NCBI GenBank assembly: GCA_030145845.1
Contig: JAIXHJ010000005.1
Location: 124,001 to 188,000 of the forward strand
Length of the DNA: 64,000 nt
Direction: 5' to 3'
Source: Pseudomonadota bacterium
GTDB lineage: Bacteria; Pseudomonadota; Gammaproteobacteria; Pseudomonadales; Oceanobacteraceae
The notes beneath the pieces are model-generated. The model saw only the letters and a program-made list of their open reading frames with translations. It did no database searches and was not told where the DNA came from. Shown here piece after piece: positions 1 through 13,459 of this stretch; positions within the stretch are counted from its first letter, which is position 1, and each line of letters opens with the position of its first letter. A program made the position numbers and the translations under genes.

Positions 1-29
1 ACACCATCGTCAGATTTGTCTCAACGAAC

Positions 30-60
30 ATCAGGCTATTGCCACAATAGCCTGATTTTC
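30..60 (+). terminator. Rho-independent terminator of an upstream gene
   Basis: An 11-bp perfect stem (30-40 with 46-56) around a 5-base loop is followed by a short T-run. It lies before the first gene and probably ends transcription from a plus-strand gene outside the window. The T-run is only four bases, so efficiency may be modest. Confidence 0.6.
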
Positions 61-117
61 CTGCCTTCCCCGGCAAATTCCGTTAAACTTGTGCGACCAA
101 AGTCTGAGGAAAGCATT

Positions 118-639
118 GTGGGACAAAGTATTCAGACGGAAATGACCGAACTGGTCACTCCGGATATGGCCAATTTTTCCGGCAAGATGCACGGTGGCGA
201 ACTGCTGAAACTGCTGGATAAAGTCGCCTATACCTGCGCGATGCGCTACAGCGGACATTACGCCGTTACCCTGTCAGTCGATAACGTGCTTTTTAAAGAG
301 CCGATTTACATCGGCGAGCTGATTACCTGCCTGGCCATGGTGAATTACACCGGTAACACATCGATGGAAATCGGCATTAAAGTGGTTGCCGAGAACATCA
401 AACAGAAAACCGTGCGTCACACCCACTCCTGCTATTTCACCATGGTGGCCATGGCTGATGACGGCCGCCCGACACCGGTTCCAAAGCTCGAACTGAATGA
501 TGAAGTTCAGATCCGCCGCTGGAACAAAGCCCTGAAACGCCGTGAAGCCCAGCGCCGGCTGCAGGCCATGCTGAAATCCATTGAGCGTGAAGATGACAAC
601 GAAGACTATGAAGACCTGCCACTGATTCCCTGCCCCTGA
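118..639 (+). CDS. Acyl-CoA thioesterase, hotdog fold (YciA-like)
   Basis: This is a 173-residue single hotdog-domain protein of the acyl-CoA hydrolase (YciA/BACH) family, which cleaves acyl-CoA thioesters in the cytoplasm. The family pattern is clear: a region ending NFSGKMHGGELLKLLD, then the hydrophobic segment around YAVTLSVDNVLFKEP, then a basic and acidic C-terminal tail. GTG at 118 is preferred because GAGGAA sits about 7 bases upstream; the reading frame is open further upstream but nothing family-like is encoded there. It converges on greA across a strong two-way terminator. The family is sure and the acyl-chain preference is not known. Confidence 0.85.
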   Translation: MGQSIQTEMTELVTPDMANFSGKMHGGELLKLLDKVAYTCAMRYSGHYAVTLSVDNVLFKEPIYIGELITCLAMVNYTGNTSMEIGIKVVAENIKQKTVRHTHSCYFTMVAMADDGRPTPVPKLELNDEVQIRRWNKALKRREAQRRLQAMLKSIEREDDNEDYEDLPLIPCP

Positions 640-665
640 AAGGCACTCTCTTAACAGAAACAGCA

Positions 666-705
666 GGCATAAAAAAACCGCGCCAGGGCGCGGTTTTTTT
701 ATGCC
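666..705. terminator. Bidirectional terminator between the thioesterase gene and greA
   Basis: A near-perfect inverted repeat of about 18 bp per arm has an A-run on one side and a T-run on the other, with the GC core GCGC. It serves both convergent genes. Confidence 0.9.
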
Positions 706-716
706 TCAGACAAAGC

Positions 717-1193
717 TCAGATATGCTGCACTTCGTCGATTTCGTACTCAACCATACCACTCGGAATTTTAACGGCAACCACGTCGCCTTCTTCCTTACC
801 GATCAGGGCACGGGCAATCGGGGATGAAATGGAAATACGGTTATTTTTGATATCCGCTTCATCGTCACCCACGATTTTGTACTGCACTTCTTCGTCAGTA
901 TCCACATTGATAATACGCACGGTGGTACCGAACAGAACTTTGCCGGTGTGCGGGATGGTTTTGATATCGATGACCTGGGAATTGGAAAGTTTCCCTTCAA
1001 TTTCCTGAATACGGCCTTCGATAAATCCCTGCTGCTCACGGGCAGCATGATATTCGGCATTTTCTTTCAGATCACCATGCTCGCGCGCTTCGGCAATTGC
1101 GGCAATGACCTGCGGACGTTCGACAGTTTTCAGTTGCTGCAGCTCATCACGCAGCGCCTTTTCACCCTCGATGGTCATCGGAAATTTCTGCAT
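717..1193 (-). CDS. greA: Transcription elongation factor GreA
   Basis: GreA rescues backtracked RNA polymerase by stimulating transcript cleavage through its coiled-coil tip. The 158 residues match the family length. The N-terminal coiled coil contains the [16 protein letters not shown] region with its acidic tip residues, and the C-terminal FKBP-like domain includes LFGTTVRI and [11 protein letters not shown]. An AAGGAG lies about 11 bases before the ATG. It follows carB by 32 bases, the order found in pseudomonads, so it is probably cotranscribed with carAB. Confidence 0.97.
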   Translation of the reverse strand: MQKFPMTIEGEKALRDELQQLKTVERPQVIAAIAEAREHGDLKENAEYHAAREQQGFIEGRIQEIEGKLSNSQVIDIKTIPHTGKVLFGTTVRIINVDTDEEVQYKIVGDDEADIKNNRISISSPIARALIGKEEGDVVAVKIPSGMVEYEIDEVQHI

Positions 1194-1225
1194 AGCGCTC
1201 GGACTCCTTGGTTATTGCATGCGAC

Positions 1226-4441
<3,216 letters not shown>

Positions 4442-4457
4442 GACTCAGCAGTTCCTG

Positions 4458-5606
4458 TCAGTTAGCGGCTTTGGCGCTTTCAATCAGCTTGATGAAATGG
4501 TCGAACAGCGGCGCCACATCGCGTGGACCCGGGCTTGCTTCCGGGTGACCCTGGAAGCTGAAAGCCGGCTTATCTGTCCGGGCAATACCCTGCAGCGTGC
4601 CATCAAACAGCGACTTGTGCGTCGCCTTCAGGTTCGCCGGCAGCGTTGCCTCATCAACCGCAAAACCATGGTTCTGACTGGTGATCATCACCTTGCCGGT
4701 TTCCAGATCCTGCACCGGATGGTTACCGCCATGATGACCATGACCCATTTTTACCGTCTGCGCACCGGAAGCCAGCGCCAGCAGCTGGTGTCCGAGACAG
4801 ATACCGAATACCGGGATACCGGTTTCGAGAATTTCCTGAATAGCCGTAATCGCGTAGTCACACGGCTCCGGATCACCGGGGCCATTGGACAGGAACACAC
4901 CATCCGGGTTCAGTGCCAGAACCTCTGCCGCCGGCGTCTGAGCCGGTACCACGGTCAGGTCGCAGCCACGCTCAGCCAGCAGACGCAGAATGTTGCGCTT
5001 TACGCCGTAATCGAACGCCACAACCTTATATTTAGGCTCAGTCAGTTCGCCGTAGCCGCTGCCCAGCGTCCAGTCGGTCTGTTGCCACTGATACGCTGCT
5101 TTCGCACTGACTTCCTTAGCCAGGTCCATCCCCTTCAGTCCCGGGAAAGCTTTGGCCTCGGCCAGTGCCCTGGCGATGCCTTCTTCACTCAGCGCCTCTG
5201 CGCCGGCCAGAATGCAGCCATTCTGAGAGCCTTTCTCACGCAGGATGCGGGTCAGACGGCGGGTATCGATATCAGCAATACCGCAGACATTGCGTTCACG
5301 CAGATAGAAATCCAGAGCCTGTTCGCTGCGGAAGTTGGAAGCAATCAGCGGCAGATCGCGGATGACCAGACCTTTGGCATAAATGTTGTCTGATTCTTCA
5401 TCTTCACGGTTGGTACCGTAGTTACCGATATGCGGATAGGTTAAGGTGACAATCTGGCTGGCATAGGATGGATCCGTCAGAATCTCCTGGTAGCCGGTCA
5501 TAGAGGTGTTGAACACGACCTCTCCGACCGACAGACCTTCAGCACCGATACTGGTGCCTTTGAAGATGCTGCCGTCCTCAAGAGCTAAGATGGCTGGCGT
5601 AGACAA
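4458..5606 (-). CDS. carA: Carbamoyl-phosphate synthase small subunit
   Basis: CarA is the glutamine amidotransferase subunit that releases ammonia for CarB. It has the N-terminal CPSase domain ([21 protein letters not shown]) and a class I amidotransferase domain with the nucleophile Cys in FGICLGHQL and the His-Glu pair in [10 protein letters not shown]. No ATG fits: the conserved start corresponds to [11 protein letters not shown], preceded by TTG at 5604-5606 with GGGGA about 6 bases upstream. A second TTG at 5622-5624 would add six residues. The leader upstream contains a terminator, so expression is probably controlled by attenuation. Confidence 0.95.
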   Translation of the reverse strand: MSTPAILALEDGSIFKGTSIGAEGLSVGEVVFNTSMTGYQEILTDPSYASQIVTLTYPHIGNYGTNREDEESDNIYAKGLVIRDLPLIASNFRSEQALDFYLRERNVCGIADIDTRRLTRILREKGSQNGCILAGAEALSEEGIARALAEAKAFPGLKGMDLAKEVSAKAAYQWQQTDWTLGSGYGELTEPKYKVVAFDYGVKRNILRLLAERGCDLTVVPAQTPAAEVLALNPDGVFLSNGPGDPEPCDYAITAIQEILETGIPVFGICLGHQLLALASGAQTVKMGHGHHGGNHPVQDLETGKVMITSQNHGFAVDEATLPANLKATHKSLFDGTLQGIARTDKPAFSFQGHPEASPGPRDVAPLFDHFIKLIESAKAAN

Positions 5607-5674
5607 GGCTAAATCCCCGAACAAACGAAAAAAACTTCCGAGTAAAGCACCGCGGACAGGGAATCACAGGTCGT

Positions 5675-5713
5675 AAAAAAGCGGAATGGCGACAAACTGA
5701 CTCCATCCCGCTT
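5675..5713 (-). terminator. Intrinsic terminator in the carA leader, possible attenuator
   Basis: On the minus strand an 11-bp stem (5703-5713 with 5679-5689, one G-T pair) is followed directly by a six-T run. It lies about 70 bases before the carA start and downstream of the best carA promoter, so it would stop transcription before the gene unless overridden. That position fits pyrimidine-responsive attenuation, as reported for pseudomonad carAB. The mechanism here is inferred. Confidence 0.75.
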
Positions 5714-5747
5714 ATTTAAGCTGATTCCGGTGACAGGCAAGGGTCAC
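5712..5747 (-). CDS. Possible 11-codon leader peptide of carAB
   Basis: A GTG-initiated frame of 11 codons ends with a TAA that overlaps the foot of the leader terminator stem. A ribosome following RNA polymerase closely would therefore block the hairpin, as in pyrBI-type attenuation. There is no good ribosome-binding site, and the start lies only a few bases after the predicted transcription start. The call rests on position only and is weak. Confidence 0.3.
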   Translation of the reverse strand: MTLACHRNQLK

Positions 5748-5757
5748 CGCGGTACCT

Positions 5758-5787
5758 GTATAAACTAACCCTAAAGGATACTGAAAA
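5758..5787 (-). promoter_or_regulatory. Probable sigma-70 promoter of carAB
   Basis: On the minus strand TTTTCA (5782-5787) and TTATAC (5758-5763) are separated by 18 bases. Transcription would start near 5751 and include the leader terminator. No convincing ArgR operator was recognised nearby. Confidence 0.45.
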
Positions 5788-6042
5788 CAGCGGCTTATGT
5801 CCATCCGGACTGCCCCGATTGTTATCCTCCGCCGACGCCCCCGCAGCAGGGTCAGTTACCGCCCGACAGCCTCCCACTCCACCGCAGCAGAGTTTGTACC
5901 ATCGTATTAAATCTGCTCTCAGAGGCGGTACCAGCGGACCTTCAGCGCCAGAATTACACAGAGTTACATTTCTTAACATACAAATTAACACTTAATACTG
6001 CTTCACTCAGGAGCAAATGAGTTCTTACATTGTAGTTATTGA

Positions 6043-6090
6043 GAGGAGGCATTATTGATACCCCGCAAAAGCAGTACGGGCTTCCTCCTC
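6043..6090. repeat. Inverted repeat upstream of the HapR-like regulator gene
   Basis: GAGGAGG (6043-6049) and CCTCCTC (6084-6090) are complementary, and inside them CCCG pairs with CGGG. The element lies 60 bases before the regulator start in the roughly 540-base carA to regulator gap. It could form a 5' leader structure or be an operator. Apart from the carA leader signals and this repeat, nothing coding was recognised in the gap. Confidence 0.3.
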
Positions 6091-6150
6091 ACAATATCAG
6101 CAACCGTGAGCTGAGCCCTGAACCGACTAAAACGATAAAAGAGGTGTACC

Positions 6151-6777
6151 ATGCCCGTAGCTATTGATGGCCGCCGCCGCCTGCAACCGGAAGAACGACA
6201 GAGACTGTTACTCAAAGACGCCGTAGAGGTATTCGCCCGCCGTGGTATCGGCCGTGGCGGTCATACTGAGATTGCCGAACTCGGCGGCGTATCCGTCGCC
6301 ACCGTGTTCAATTACTTCAAAACCCGCGAAGCCCTGGTCGAAGCCGTGCTCGGCGAAGTGGAGCGCAGCCTGCTGGACATGGCCGAAACCATTTACGGTG
6401 AGACCGACAATCCGCTGCAAGCCATCCGGGCTCATATCGGCGCGTTTCTGGATGCCTGCGAGGAAAACCCGTCATACATCAAAGTCTGGCTGGAATGGAG
6501 TTCGTCGGTACGGGATGAAACCTGGCCTCACTACCTCAGATATCAGTCGCGCATGCTGGATATCATCAGCGAGCAGATCGACAAAGGTATCCGCATGGGC
6601 ATTCTTGAACCGGGTCTGGCGCCAAGGGAACGGGCACGCTGGGTGATGGGCAACGCCCAGATGCTGGTTTCCATGGTCTTTGATCCGGCCGGCAAACCGG
6701 AAGGTATGCGGGACATGGTTGAGCGTGGTCTCGACCACATGCTCGGTGTTAAAAGTGGGGAAAGTATTCCGGCCTGA
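6151..6777 (+). CDS. TetR-family regulator of the LuxR/HapR/SmcR quorum-sensing type
   Basis: This 208-residue DNA-binding regulator has an N-terminal TetR helix-turn-helix (about residues 17-64) with the stretches EVFARRGIGRGGH and VSVATVFNYF, which closely match Vibrio HapR/LuxR. The ligand-domain segment KVWLEWSSSVRDETWP (residues 111-126) also matches that subfamily rather than generic TetR proteins. In vibrios such proteins are the master quorum-sensing regulators; here the role is inferred. A GAGGTG site lies just before the ATG. It sits alone on the plus strand between carA and dapB, which are neighbours in pseudomonads, so it looks like an insertion into a conserved block. Confidence 0.85.
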   Translation: MPVAIDGRRRLQPEERQRLLLKDAVEVFARRGIGRGGHTEIAELGGVSVATVFNYFKTREALVEAVLGEVERSLLDMAETIYGETDNPLQAIRAHIGAFLDACEENPSYIKVWLEWSSSVRDETWPHYLRYQSRMLDIISEQIDKGIRMGILEPGLAPRERARWVMGNAQMLVSMVFDPAGKPEGMRDMVERGLDHMLGVKSGESIPA

Positions 6778-6800
6778 CCTCTGCCGGAACAGCCACGCAT

Positions 6801-6830
6801 AAAAAAACCGCTCGGATGAGCGGTTTTTTT
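6801..6830. terminator. Bidirectional terminator between the HapR-like gene and dapB
   Basis: An A7 run, an ACCGCTC/GAGCGGT stem and a T7 run form a symmetric intrinsic terminator between two convergent genes. Confidence 0.9.
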
Positions 6831-6844
6831 ATTGCTGCAGCGGC

Positions 6845-7666
<822 letters not shown>

Positions 7667-7741
7667 TTAAAAATCGCCGCTAAGGATATAGCGATTCAGA
7701 AAGAGATGCGAGGCGCCACCCGTGGTGACGCCCCGCCGTGG

Positions 7742-8863
7742 TCAGATTTCTTCGAAGAACTTCTTCACACCTTCAAACCAGCTTTTCTTCTTTGGCGAAT
7801 GCTTTTCGCCATTCAGAGACGCCTGGAACTGCACCAGCAGATCCTTCTGTTCACTGGTCAGGTTAACCGGTGTTTCCACCTGCACGCGGCACATCAGATC
7901 GCCCGCCGGACCACCGCGCACCGGGGTCACCCCTTTACCACGCAGACGGAACAGCTTGCCACTCTGGGTTTCTGCCGGAATTTTCAGTTTCACCCGGCCA
8001 TCCAGTGTCGGTACCTCGAGCTCACCACCGAGTGCGGCATCCACAATGCTGATCGGCACATCACAGTAGAGGTTACGGCCATCACGGTGGAACAGTTCAT
8101 GTTCGCGCACACTGACCTGCACATACAGATCACCGGCCGGTCCGCCCATGGCGCCGGCTTCACCCTCACCCGCCAGACGGATACGGTCGCCGGTATCCAC
8201 GCCCGCCGGAATTTTCACCGACAGGGTCTTGGTTTCTTCCTTCACGCCACGGCCATGACAGCTGTCGCACGGATCTTCGATAATGGTGCCCTGACCGCGA
8301 CAGGTCGGACAGGTCTGCTGCACCGAGAAGAACCCCTGCTGCATACGCACCTGACCGGCACCATGACAGGTCGGGCAGGTTTTCGGTTTGGAGCCCGCCT
8401 TGGCGCCAGTGCCGTCACAGACTTCGCAGCTGGTCAGCGTCGGAATGCGGATTTTCTTTTCCACACCACGTACTGCTTCTTCCAGCGTCAGCTCCATGGT
8501 GTAGCGCAGGTCAGAACCCCGCTGTGGGCCGCCGCGGCCGCCACGACCGCCGCCGCCACCAAAGATGTCACCGAACACATCACCAAAAATATCACTGAAG
8601 CTGGCTCCGCCACCGCCAAAGCCACCACCGGCCTGACCGTCAACACCGGCATGGCCGAACTGATCATAGGCCTGACGTTTCTGCGCATCGCCCAACACTT
8701 CGTAAGCTTCGGTCGCTTCCTTGAATTTGGCGTCCGCGTCCTCGTCATCCGGGTTACGGTCCGGGTGGTACTTCATGGCCAGCTTGCGGTAAGCCTTTTT
8801 CAGCTCTTTCTGGTCGACGTCGCGGCTGACACCCAGAATCTCGTAATAATCTCGTTTGGACAT
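7742..8863 (-). CDS. dnaJ: Co-chaperone DnaJ (Hsp40)
   Basis: DnaJ delivers unfolded proteins to DnaK and stimulates its ATPase. The 373 residues show the full type I layout: a J domain with the HPD motif ([10 protein letters not shown]), a Gly/Phe-rich linker ([23 protein letters not shown], written here only as a region near residues 78-110), four CxxCxGxG-type zinc repeats (for example [24 protein letters not shown] and CDSCHGRG), and the C-terminal substrate domain. It follows dnaK, separated by a hairpin that may reduce read-through. Confidence 0.98.
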   Translation of the reverse strand: MSKRDYYEILGVSRDVDQKELKKAYRKLAMKYHPDRNPDDEDADAKFKEATEAYEVLGDAQKRQAYDQFGHAGVDGQAGGGFGGGGASFSDIFGDVFGDIFGGGGGRGGRGGPQRGSDLRYTMELTLEEAVRGVEKKIRIPTLTSCEVCDGTGAKAGSKPKTCPTCHGAGQVRMQQGFFSVQQTCPTCRGQGTIIEDPCDSCHGRGVKEETKTLSVKIPAGVDTGDRIRLAGEGEAGAMGGPAGDLYVQVSVREHELFHRDGRNLYCDVPISIVDAALGGELEVPTLDGRVKLKIPAETQSGKLFRLRGKGVTPVRGGPAGDLMCRVQVETPVNLTSEQKDLLVQFQASLNGEKHSPKKKSWFEGVKKFFEEI

Positions 8864-8950
8864 ATCTCACCTGTTGTTAATCTGCTGCCTGCGATGTCTT
8901 TCAGATCAGCAGGAACACAATCGGCTTTTTATTCCGTTCTGTTTAACAAG

Positions 8951-8990
8951 CAAAAACGCGACAGCCCTCTGGCAAGAAGACTGCCGCGTT
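8951..8990 (-). terminator. Terminator-like hairpin between dnaK and dnaJ
   Basis: On the minus strand a 10-bp stem (8981-8990 with 8955-8964, one mismatch or G-T pair) runs into a T-run. It lies just after dnaK and before dnaJ. Such a hairpin would lower dnaJ expression relative to dnaK or stabilise the 3' end of dnaK mRNA. Confidence 0.6.
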
Positions 8991-9019
8991 CTCGGAAGTA
9001 ATTAATTCACCGGAATCAA

Positions 9020-10939
9020 TTACTTGTCTTTTACTTCTTCAAACTCGGCGTCTACCACATCGTCATCCTGACCACCGCCAGACTGAGCACCGGCTTCACC
9101 GGCCGCCGCCTGTTCTGCCTGAGCCTGTTCAGCGTACAGACGCTGCGCCAGACCACTGGAGGCTTCTGTCAGAGCATTGGTTTTCGCTTCGATCTCGTCT
9201 TTATCCGTGCCTTTCAGCGCTTCTTCCAGATCCGCGATGGCTTTTTCGATGGCGGTTTTCTCGTCATCGGTCACCTTGTCTTTCGCATCTTCCAGCGTTT
9301 TCTTCGTGGCGTGGATCAGGCCATCAGCGGTGTTACGCGCCTGTACCAGTTCCTCGAACTGACGGTCAGCTTCTGCGTTTGCTTCCGCATCGTTAACCAT
9401 TTTTTCGATTTCATCGTCACTCAGACCAGAAGAAGCCTTGATCACAATGGACTGCTCTTTACCGGTCGCCTTATCTTTCGCGCTGACGTTCAGAATACCG
9501 TTAGCGTCGATGTCGAAGGTGACTTCGATCTGAGGCATACCACGCGGTGCCGGCGGAATGTCTGCCAGGTCGAAGCGGCCCAGGGATTTATTCTGCGACG
9601 CCTGCTTACGCTCACCCTGCACGACGTGAATAGTCACGGCAGTCTGGTTGTCGTCGGCGGTTGAGAACACCTGCGACTTCTTGGTCGGAATCGTGGTGTT
9701 TTTATCAATCACCGGAGTCGCTACGCCACCCATGGTTTCGATACCCAGCGTCAGCGGGGTAACGTCCAGCAGCAGTACGTCTTTCACATCACCGGACAGA
9801 ACCGCCCCCTGTACCGCAGCACCCACAGCCACTGCTTCGTCCGGGTTCACGTCTTTACGTGGTTCCTTACCGAAGAAGTCAGCCACTTTCTTCTGCACCA
9901 TCGGCATACGGGTCTGACCACCGACCAGAATCACTTCGTCAATTTCACCCGAGCTCAGGCCGGCATCTTTCAGCGCAATGCGGCATGGCTCCAGAGAGCG
10001 TTCAACCAGTTCTTCCACCAGTGACTCGAGTTTTGCACGGGTCACTTTCACGTTCAGGTGTTTCGGACCGGTGGCATCTGCGGTGATGTACGGCAGATTC
10101 ACGTCGGTCTGACTGCTGGAAGACAGCTCAACCTTGGCTTTTTCTGCGGCTTCTTTCAGACGCTGCAGTGCCAGCGGATCATTGTGCAGATCAATACCGC
10201 TCTCTTTCTTGAACTCGTCTGCCAGATACTCAATCAGGCGCAGGTCAAAGTCTTCACCACCGAGGAACGTATCACCGTTGGTTGCCAGTACTTCGAACTG
10301 TTTTTCACCATCAACGTCGGCCACTTCAATAATGGAAATATCGAAGGTACCACCACCCAGGTCATATACCGCGATGGTACGGTCACCGGTTTCTTTGTCG
10401 ATACCGTAAGCCAGCGCTGCCGCCGTTGGTTCGTTGATGATACGTTTTACTTCCAGACCTGCGATTTTACCGGCGTCTTTGGTTGCCTGACGCTGAGAGT
10501 CGTTAAAGTAAGCCGGTACGGTAATCACCGCTTCGGTCACTTTCTCGCCCAGATAATCTTCGGCGGTTTTTTTCATTTTCTTCAGCACTTCAGCAGAAAT
10601 CTGCGGCGGTGCCATCTTGTTATCTTTTACCTGAACCCAGGCATCACCGTTGTCAGCCTGAACGATTTTGTAAGGCACCATGGAGATGTCTTTCTGTACC
10701 ACATCGTCGGTGAAGCGGCGGCCGATCAGACGTTTAACCGCAAACAGGGTGTTGTTCGGGTTAGTAACGGCCTGACGTTTGGCAGACTGACCTACCAGTA
10801 CTTCGTCGTCGGTGTAAGCGATGATGGACGGCGTAGTACGGTCGCCTTCTGCGTTTTCAATAACCTTGGTCTTCTCACCATCCAGAATAGCCACACAGGA
10901 GTTGGTGGTGCCCAGGTCGATACCAATAATCTTACCCAT
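9020..10939 (-). CDS. dnaK: Chaperone DnaK (Hsp70)
   Basis: DnaK is the ATP-dependent Hsp70 chaperone working with DnaJ and GrpE. The 639 residues begin [17 protein letters not shown], carry the phosphate motifs [14 protein letters not shown] and [11 protein letters not shown], the hydrophobic linker [16 protein letters not shown], and a C-terminal lid ending in the acidic [15 protein letters not shown]. Length and motifs match E. coli DnaK. It lies between grpE and dnaJ and has its own promoter-like sequence. Confidence 0.99.
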   Translation of the reverse strand: MGKIIGIDLGTTNSCVAILDGEKTKVIENAEGDRTTPSIIAYTDDEVLVGQSAKRQAVTNPNNTLFAVKRLIGRRFTDDVVQKDISMVPYKIVQADNGDAWVQVKDNKMAPPQISAEVLKKMKKTAEDYLGEKVTEAVITVPAYFNDSQRQATKDAGKIAGLEVKRIINEPTAAALAYGIDKETGDRTIAVYDLGGGTFDISIIEVADVDGEKQFEVLATNGDTFLGGEDFDLRLIEYLADEFKKESGIDLHNDPLALQRLKEAAEKAKVELSSSSQTDVNLPYITADATGPKHLNVKVTRAKLESLVEELVERSLEPCRIALKDAGLSSGEIDEVILVGGQTRMPMVQKKVADFFGKEPRKDVNPDEAVAVGAAVQGAVLSGDVKDVLLLDVTPLTLGIETMGGVATPVIDKNTTIPTKKSQVFSTADDNQTAVTIHVVQGERKQASQNKSLGRFDLADIPPAPRGMPQIEVTFDIDANGILNVSAKDKATGKEQSIVIKASSGLSDDEIEKMVNDAEANAEADRQFEELVQARNTADGLIHATKKTLEDAKDKVTDDEKTAIEKAIADLEEALKGTDKDEIEAKTNALTEASSGLAQRLYAEQAQAEQAAAGEAGAQSGGGQDDDVVDAEFEEVKDK

Positions 10940-11006
10940 TTGTATGTCTCCGTTTTGGCAGCTCGCGCTGCGCTGAATCTGAAACCGTTGTTTTCGTGTT
11001 GACTTC

Positions 11007-11035
11007 TATATAAGTCCGGGATTTACGCTTTCAAG
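11007..11035 (-). promoter_or_regulatory. Promoter-like site before dnaK
   Basis: On the minus strand CTTGAAA (11029-11035) is followed by TATATA (11007-11012). TTGAAA with a 16-base spacer fits a sigma-70 promoter, and CTTGAAA is also a perfect sigma-32 -35 element, although the expected C-rich -10 is missing. dnaK may thus be transcribed independently of grpE. Confidence 0.5.
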
Positions 11036-11054
11036 CCCCCGGTTAACAATAAAA

Positions 11055-11633
11055 TCAGGCGTTTTCGTTGATTTTGGGTGCGCCTTTACTCACCACCACC
11101 ATGGCCGGACGCAGCAGACGTCCGTGCAGCACATAGCCTTTCTGCATCACGTTGATGACAGTGTTCGGCTCCGCATCAGCGCTTTCCACCATGGTCATTG
11201 CCTGATGCAACTCCGGGTTGAAGGTTTCGCCCTGCGGATCCACCGCTTCAACACTGAATTTGGCCAGACTGGCCAGCAGACCGCTCAGCGTCATCTCCAC
11301 GCCCTCGCGGATTGACTGAGTGGCTTCATCATCGGCCGTCGCCGCCGCCAGTGCGCGTTCCAGGTTATCCACCACGGTCAGCATCTCAACAGCGAACTTT
11401 TCCAGACCGAATTTGTGTGCCTTTTCCACATCCGCTTCCGCACGGCGACGGACGTTCTGCATCTCAGCCTGCATACGCAGCATCTGATCTTTCAGATCGG
11501 CAATGTCTTTATTGGCGGCTTCCAGCGCATCACCCGCCACATCTGCGGATTCAGCAGCGTCGCTGACTTCTTCCGGTGAAGCGGTTTCTGCCTGTTCCTG
11601 CAGTTCTTCCTGCACCTTTTGCTCGTCTGACAT
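11055..11633 (-). CDS. grpE: Nucleotide exchange factor GrpE
   Basis: GrpE releases ADP from DnaK. The protein has an acidic N-terminus, a long coiled coil ([21 protein letters not shown]) summarised here as residues near 45-75, and the C-terminal beta domain with [12 protein letters not shown] and [16 protein letters not shown]. The ATG at 11631-11633 is preferred because GAGGA lies 7-8 bases before it; a start six codons earlier lacks this. This gives 192 residues. It is the first gene of the heat-shock block and is divergent from recN. Confidence 0.96.
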   Translation of the reverse strand: MSDEQKVQEELQEQAETASPEEVSDAAESADVAGDALEAANKDIADLKDQMLRMQAEMQNVRRRAEADVEKAHKFGLEKFAVEMLTVVDNLERALAAATADDEATQSIREGVEMTLSGLLASLAKFSVEAVDPQGETFNPELHQAMTMVESADAEPNTVINVMQKGYVLHGRLLRPAMVVVSKGAPKINENA

Positions 11634-11673
11634 CTGTCTTTCCTCGATCATAGTTTTTCGGACTGTCGGCTAT

Positions 11674-11700
11674 ATGGGGGATAGCCGGATAAGATTCAAG
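11674..11700 (-). promoter_or_regulatory. Sigma-32 heat-shock promoter of grpE
   Basis: On the minus strand CTTGAAT (11694-11700) and CCCCCATAT (11672-11680) are spaced by about 13 bases. This is close to the sigma-32 consensus of CTTGAAA and CCCCATNT. It lies about 40 bases before the grpE start. Confidence 0.85.
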
Positions 11701-11719
11701 GGCAACCGGCAAGATTCTC

Positions 11720-11766
11720 TTGACAGATGCAGATACTGTATATAAAAACACTGTATATCCATTCAG
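11720..11766 (+). promoter_or_regulatory. recN promoter with two tandem LexA boxes
   Basis: TTGACA lies at 11720-11725 and a TATAAA-like -10 near 11741. Two CTGT-N8-ACAG-type SOS boxes follow: 11736-11751 (ending ACAC) and 11751-11766 (ending TCAG), abutting at the shared C. Each differs from the consensus half-sites by one base. The boxes cover the -10 and the start site, so LexA should repress recN strongly. Confidence 0.8.
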
Positions 11767-11785
11767 CCCCAGGGAGGAGAATCCC

Positions 11786-13453
11786 ATGCTGGTTCATCTG
11801 TCTGTACACCAGTTTGCACTGGTCGATCATCTGGAACTTGAACTCAGGGCCGGAATGTCGGTGATTACCGGTGAAACCGGGGCCGGCAAATCCATCCTGC
11901 TGGATGCCCTCGGTCTGACCCTGGGCGGACGCGCCGATGCCGACTGCGTCCGCCATGGTGCGGATAAGGCTGAAATTGCCGCCACGTTCAGCGCCAATGC
12001 GGCCGCCGAACTCTGGCTGCAGCAACGCGACATACCGGCAGAAGACGGCAATATTATTCTGCGCCGGATCGTTTCTGCCGAAGGCCGTTCGCGCGGCTAC
12101 ATCAACGGCCGCCCGGTTTCCGCCTCGGATCTGCGCGAAGTCGGCCAGTTCCTGATCGAAATTCACTCCCAGCATGCCCATCAGCGCCTGCTGCAGAAGG
12201 AAACCCCACGACAGCTACTGGATGCCTACGGCAACCTGCAGCTGCAGGCCGGTGAGGTCGCTCTGGTATGGAGTGAGTGGCAGCAGCTGCAGCGCCGGCT
12301 GGCCAAACTGCAGGAAGAAAGTGCGGAAGTCATTGCCCAGCGCCAGCTGCTGACCTATCAGGTCGAGGAGCTGCGTGAACTGGCGCCCGGAGAACTGGAA
12401 GCCGACGAACTGGAAAGTGAGCAGAAACGGCTGTCAAACGCTGAAAGCATGCTGCTCAACGGCCAGTATGCACTGGCGGCCTGTTATGGCGACGAAAACA
12501 GTGAACTCGCCGCGACCCAGCTGACCTACCAGGCCATACAGCGCCTGCACGACATTGATGATCAGCACCCGCTGCTTGCGGAAGCCCGCGACCTGCTCGG
12601 CCAGGCGCATATTCAGCTGGAAGAAGCCGGACGTTCGCTGCAGCATTATCTTGATCTGGTCGACATCAATCCGCACCGCCTGCAGCAGGTGGATAAACGT
12701 CTCAGTGACCTGTACAGCATGGCGCGCAAACATCAGATCCAGCCTTCTGCACTTTATGCTTACTGGCAGGAACAGGAAAGCGCACTGGCGGCGATGAACC
12801 TCAGTGATGATGATCTGGCAGAACTGCATCAGCAGGCAGAAAACCTGCATCAGGAATATCAGCAGCTGGCCGCCGGCCTGAGTCATGCCCGCCGTCAGGC
12901 CGCCGCCCGTATGGACAGTGAAGTGGAGGCCCATTTCGAAGCACTGGCGCTGGGACCAGCCCGCTTCACAACCCGCATTGAAAACAGTGAGCAACCCGGC
13001 CGTCATGGTACCGACCAGATCAGTTTTTATGTTCAGACCAACCCCGGCATGCCCGGCGGACCATTAGCCAAAGTGGCATCCGGCGGTGAACTCGCCCGTA
13101 TCAGTCTGGCACTGCAGGTCGTCACCGCCGCCGTGAGCGACATTCCCAGTCTTATATTTGATGAGGTCGACGTCGGCATTGGCGGCGGTACCGCCGAACG
13201 CGTCGGCCGCTTACTGCGCACCCTGGGCAAACAGGGACAGGTACTCTGTGTCACCCATCAGCCACAGGTCGCTGCCCAGGCCCATCAGCATTATCAGGTG
13301 AGCAAAATCAGCGGTGACAGTGCCACTCATACACAACTGCGTAAGCTGGATGACAAACAGCGTTCAGAAGAAATTGCCCGCATGCTGGGCGGTGTGGATA
13401 TCACCCGCCAGACGCTGGCACATGCACAGGAAATGCTGGCGTTGGTGAAATAG
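11786..13453 (+). CDS. recN: DNA repair protein RecN
   Basis: RecN is an SMC-like ATPase acting on double-strand breaks during recombinational repair. The 555 residues have Walker A GETGAGKS at residues 29-36, a long central coiled coil rich in Gln, Leu and Glu, and the C-terminal ABC signature and Walker B (VASGGELARISLAL, SLIFDEVDVGIGG). ATG 11786 is preceded by GGGAGGAG; an earlier in-frame start inside the promoter is unlikely. Tandem LexA boxes upstream indicate SOS induction. Confidence 0.97.
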   Translation: MLVHLSVHQFALVDHLELELRAGMSVITGETGAGKSILLDALGLTLGGRADADCVRHGADKAEIAATFSANAAAELWLQQRDIPAEDGNIILRRIVSAEGRSRGYINGRPVSASDLREVGQFLIEIHSQHAHQRLLQKETPRQLLDAYGNLQLQAGEVALVWSEWQQLQRRLAKLQEESAEVIAQRQLLTYQVEELRELAPGELEADELESEQKRLSNAESMLLNGQYALAACYGDENSELAATQLTYQAIQRLHDIDDQHPLLAEARDLLGQAHIQLEEAGRSLQHYLDLVDINPHRLQQVDKRLSDLYSMARKHQIQPSALYAYWQEQESALAAMNLSDDDLAELHQQAENLHQEYQQLAAGLSHARRQAAARMDSEVEAHFEALALGPARFTTRIENSEQPGRHGTDQISFYVQTNPGMPGGPLAKVASGGELARISLALQVVTAAVSDIPSLIFDEVDVGIGGGTAERVGRLLRTLGKQGQVLCVTHQPQVAAQAHQHYQVSKISGDSATHTQLRKLDDKQRSEEIARMLGGVDITRQTLAHAQEMLALVK

Positions 13454-13459
13454 CAATCA

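Noticed and set aside
5716-5991. 91-residue frame on the minus strand upstream of carA
   Set aside because: It overlaps the carA promoter and leader, has Cys/Gly/Arg-rich composition, no ribosome-binding site and no family resemblance.
7706-9001. 431-residue frame on the plus strand opposite dnaJ
   Set aside because: It is the antisense of dnaJ; its His/Thr/Arg-rich composition is typical of the reverse strand of a GC-rich gene.
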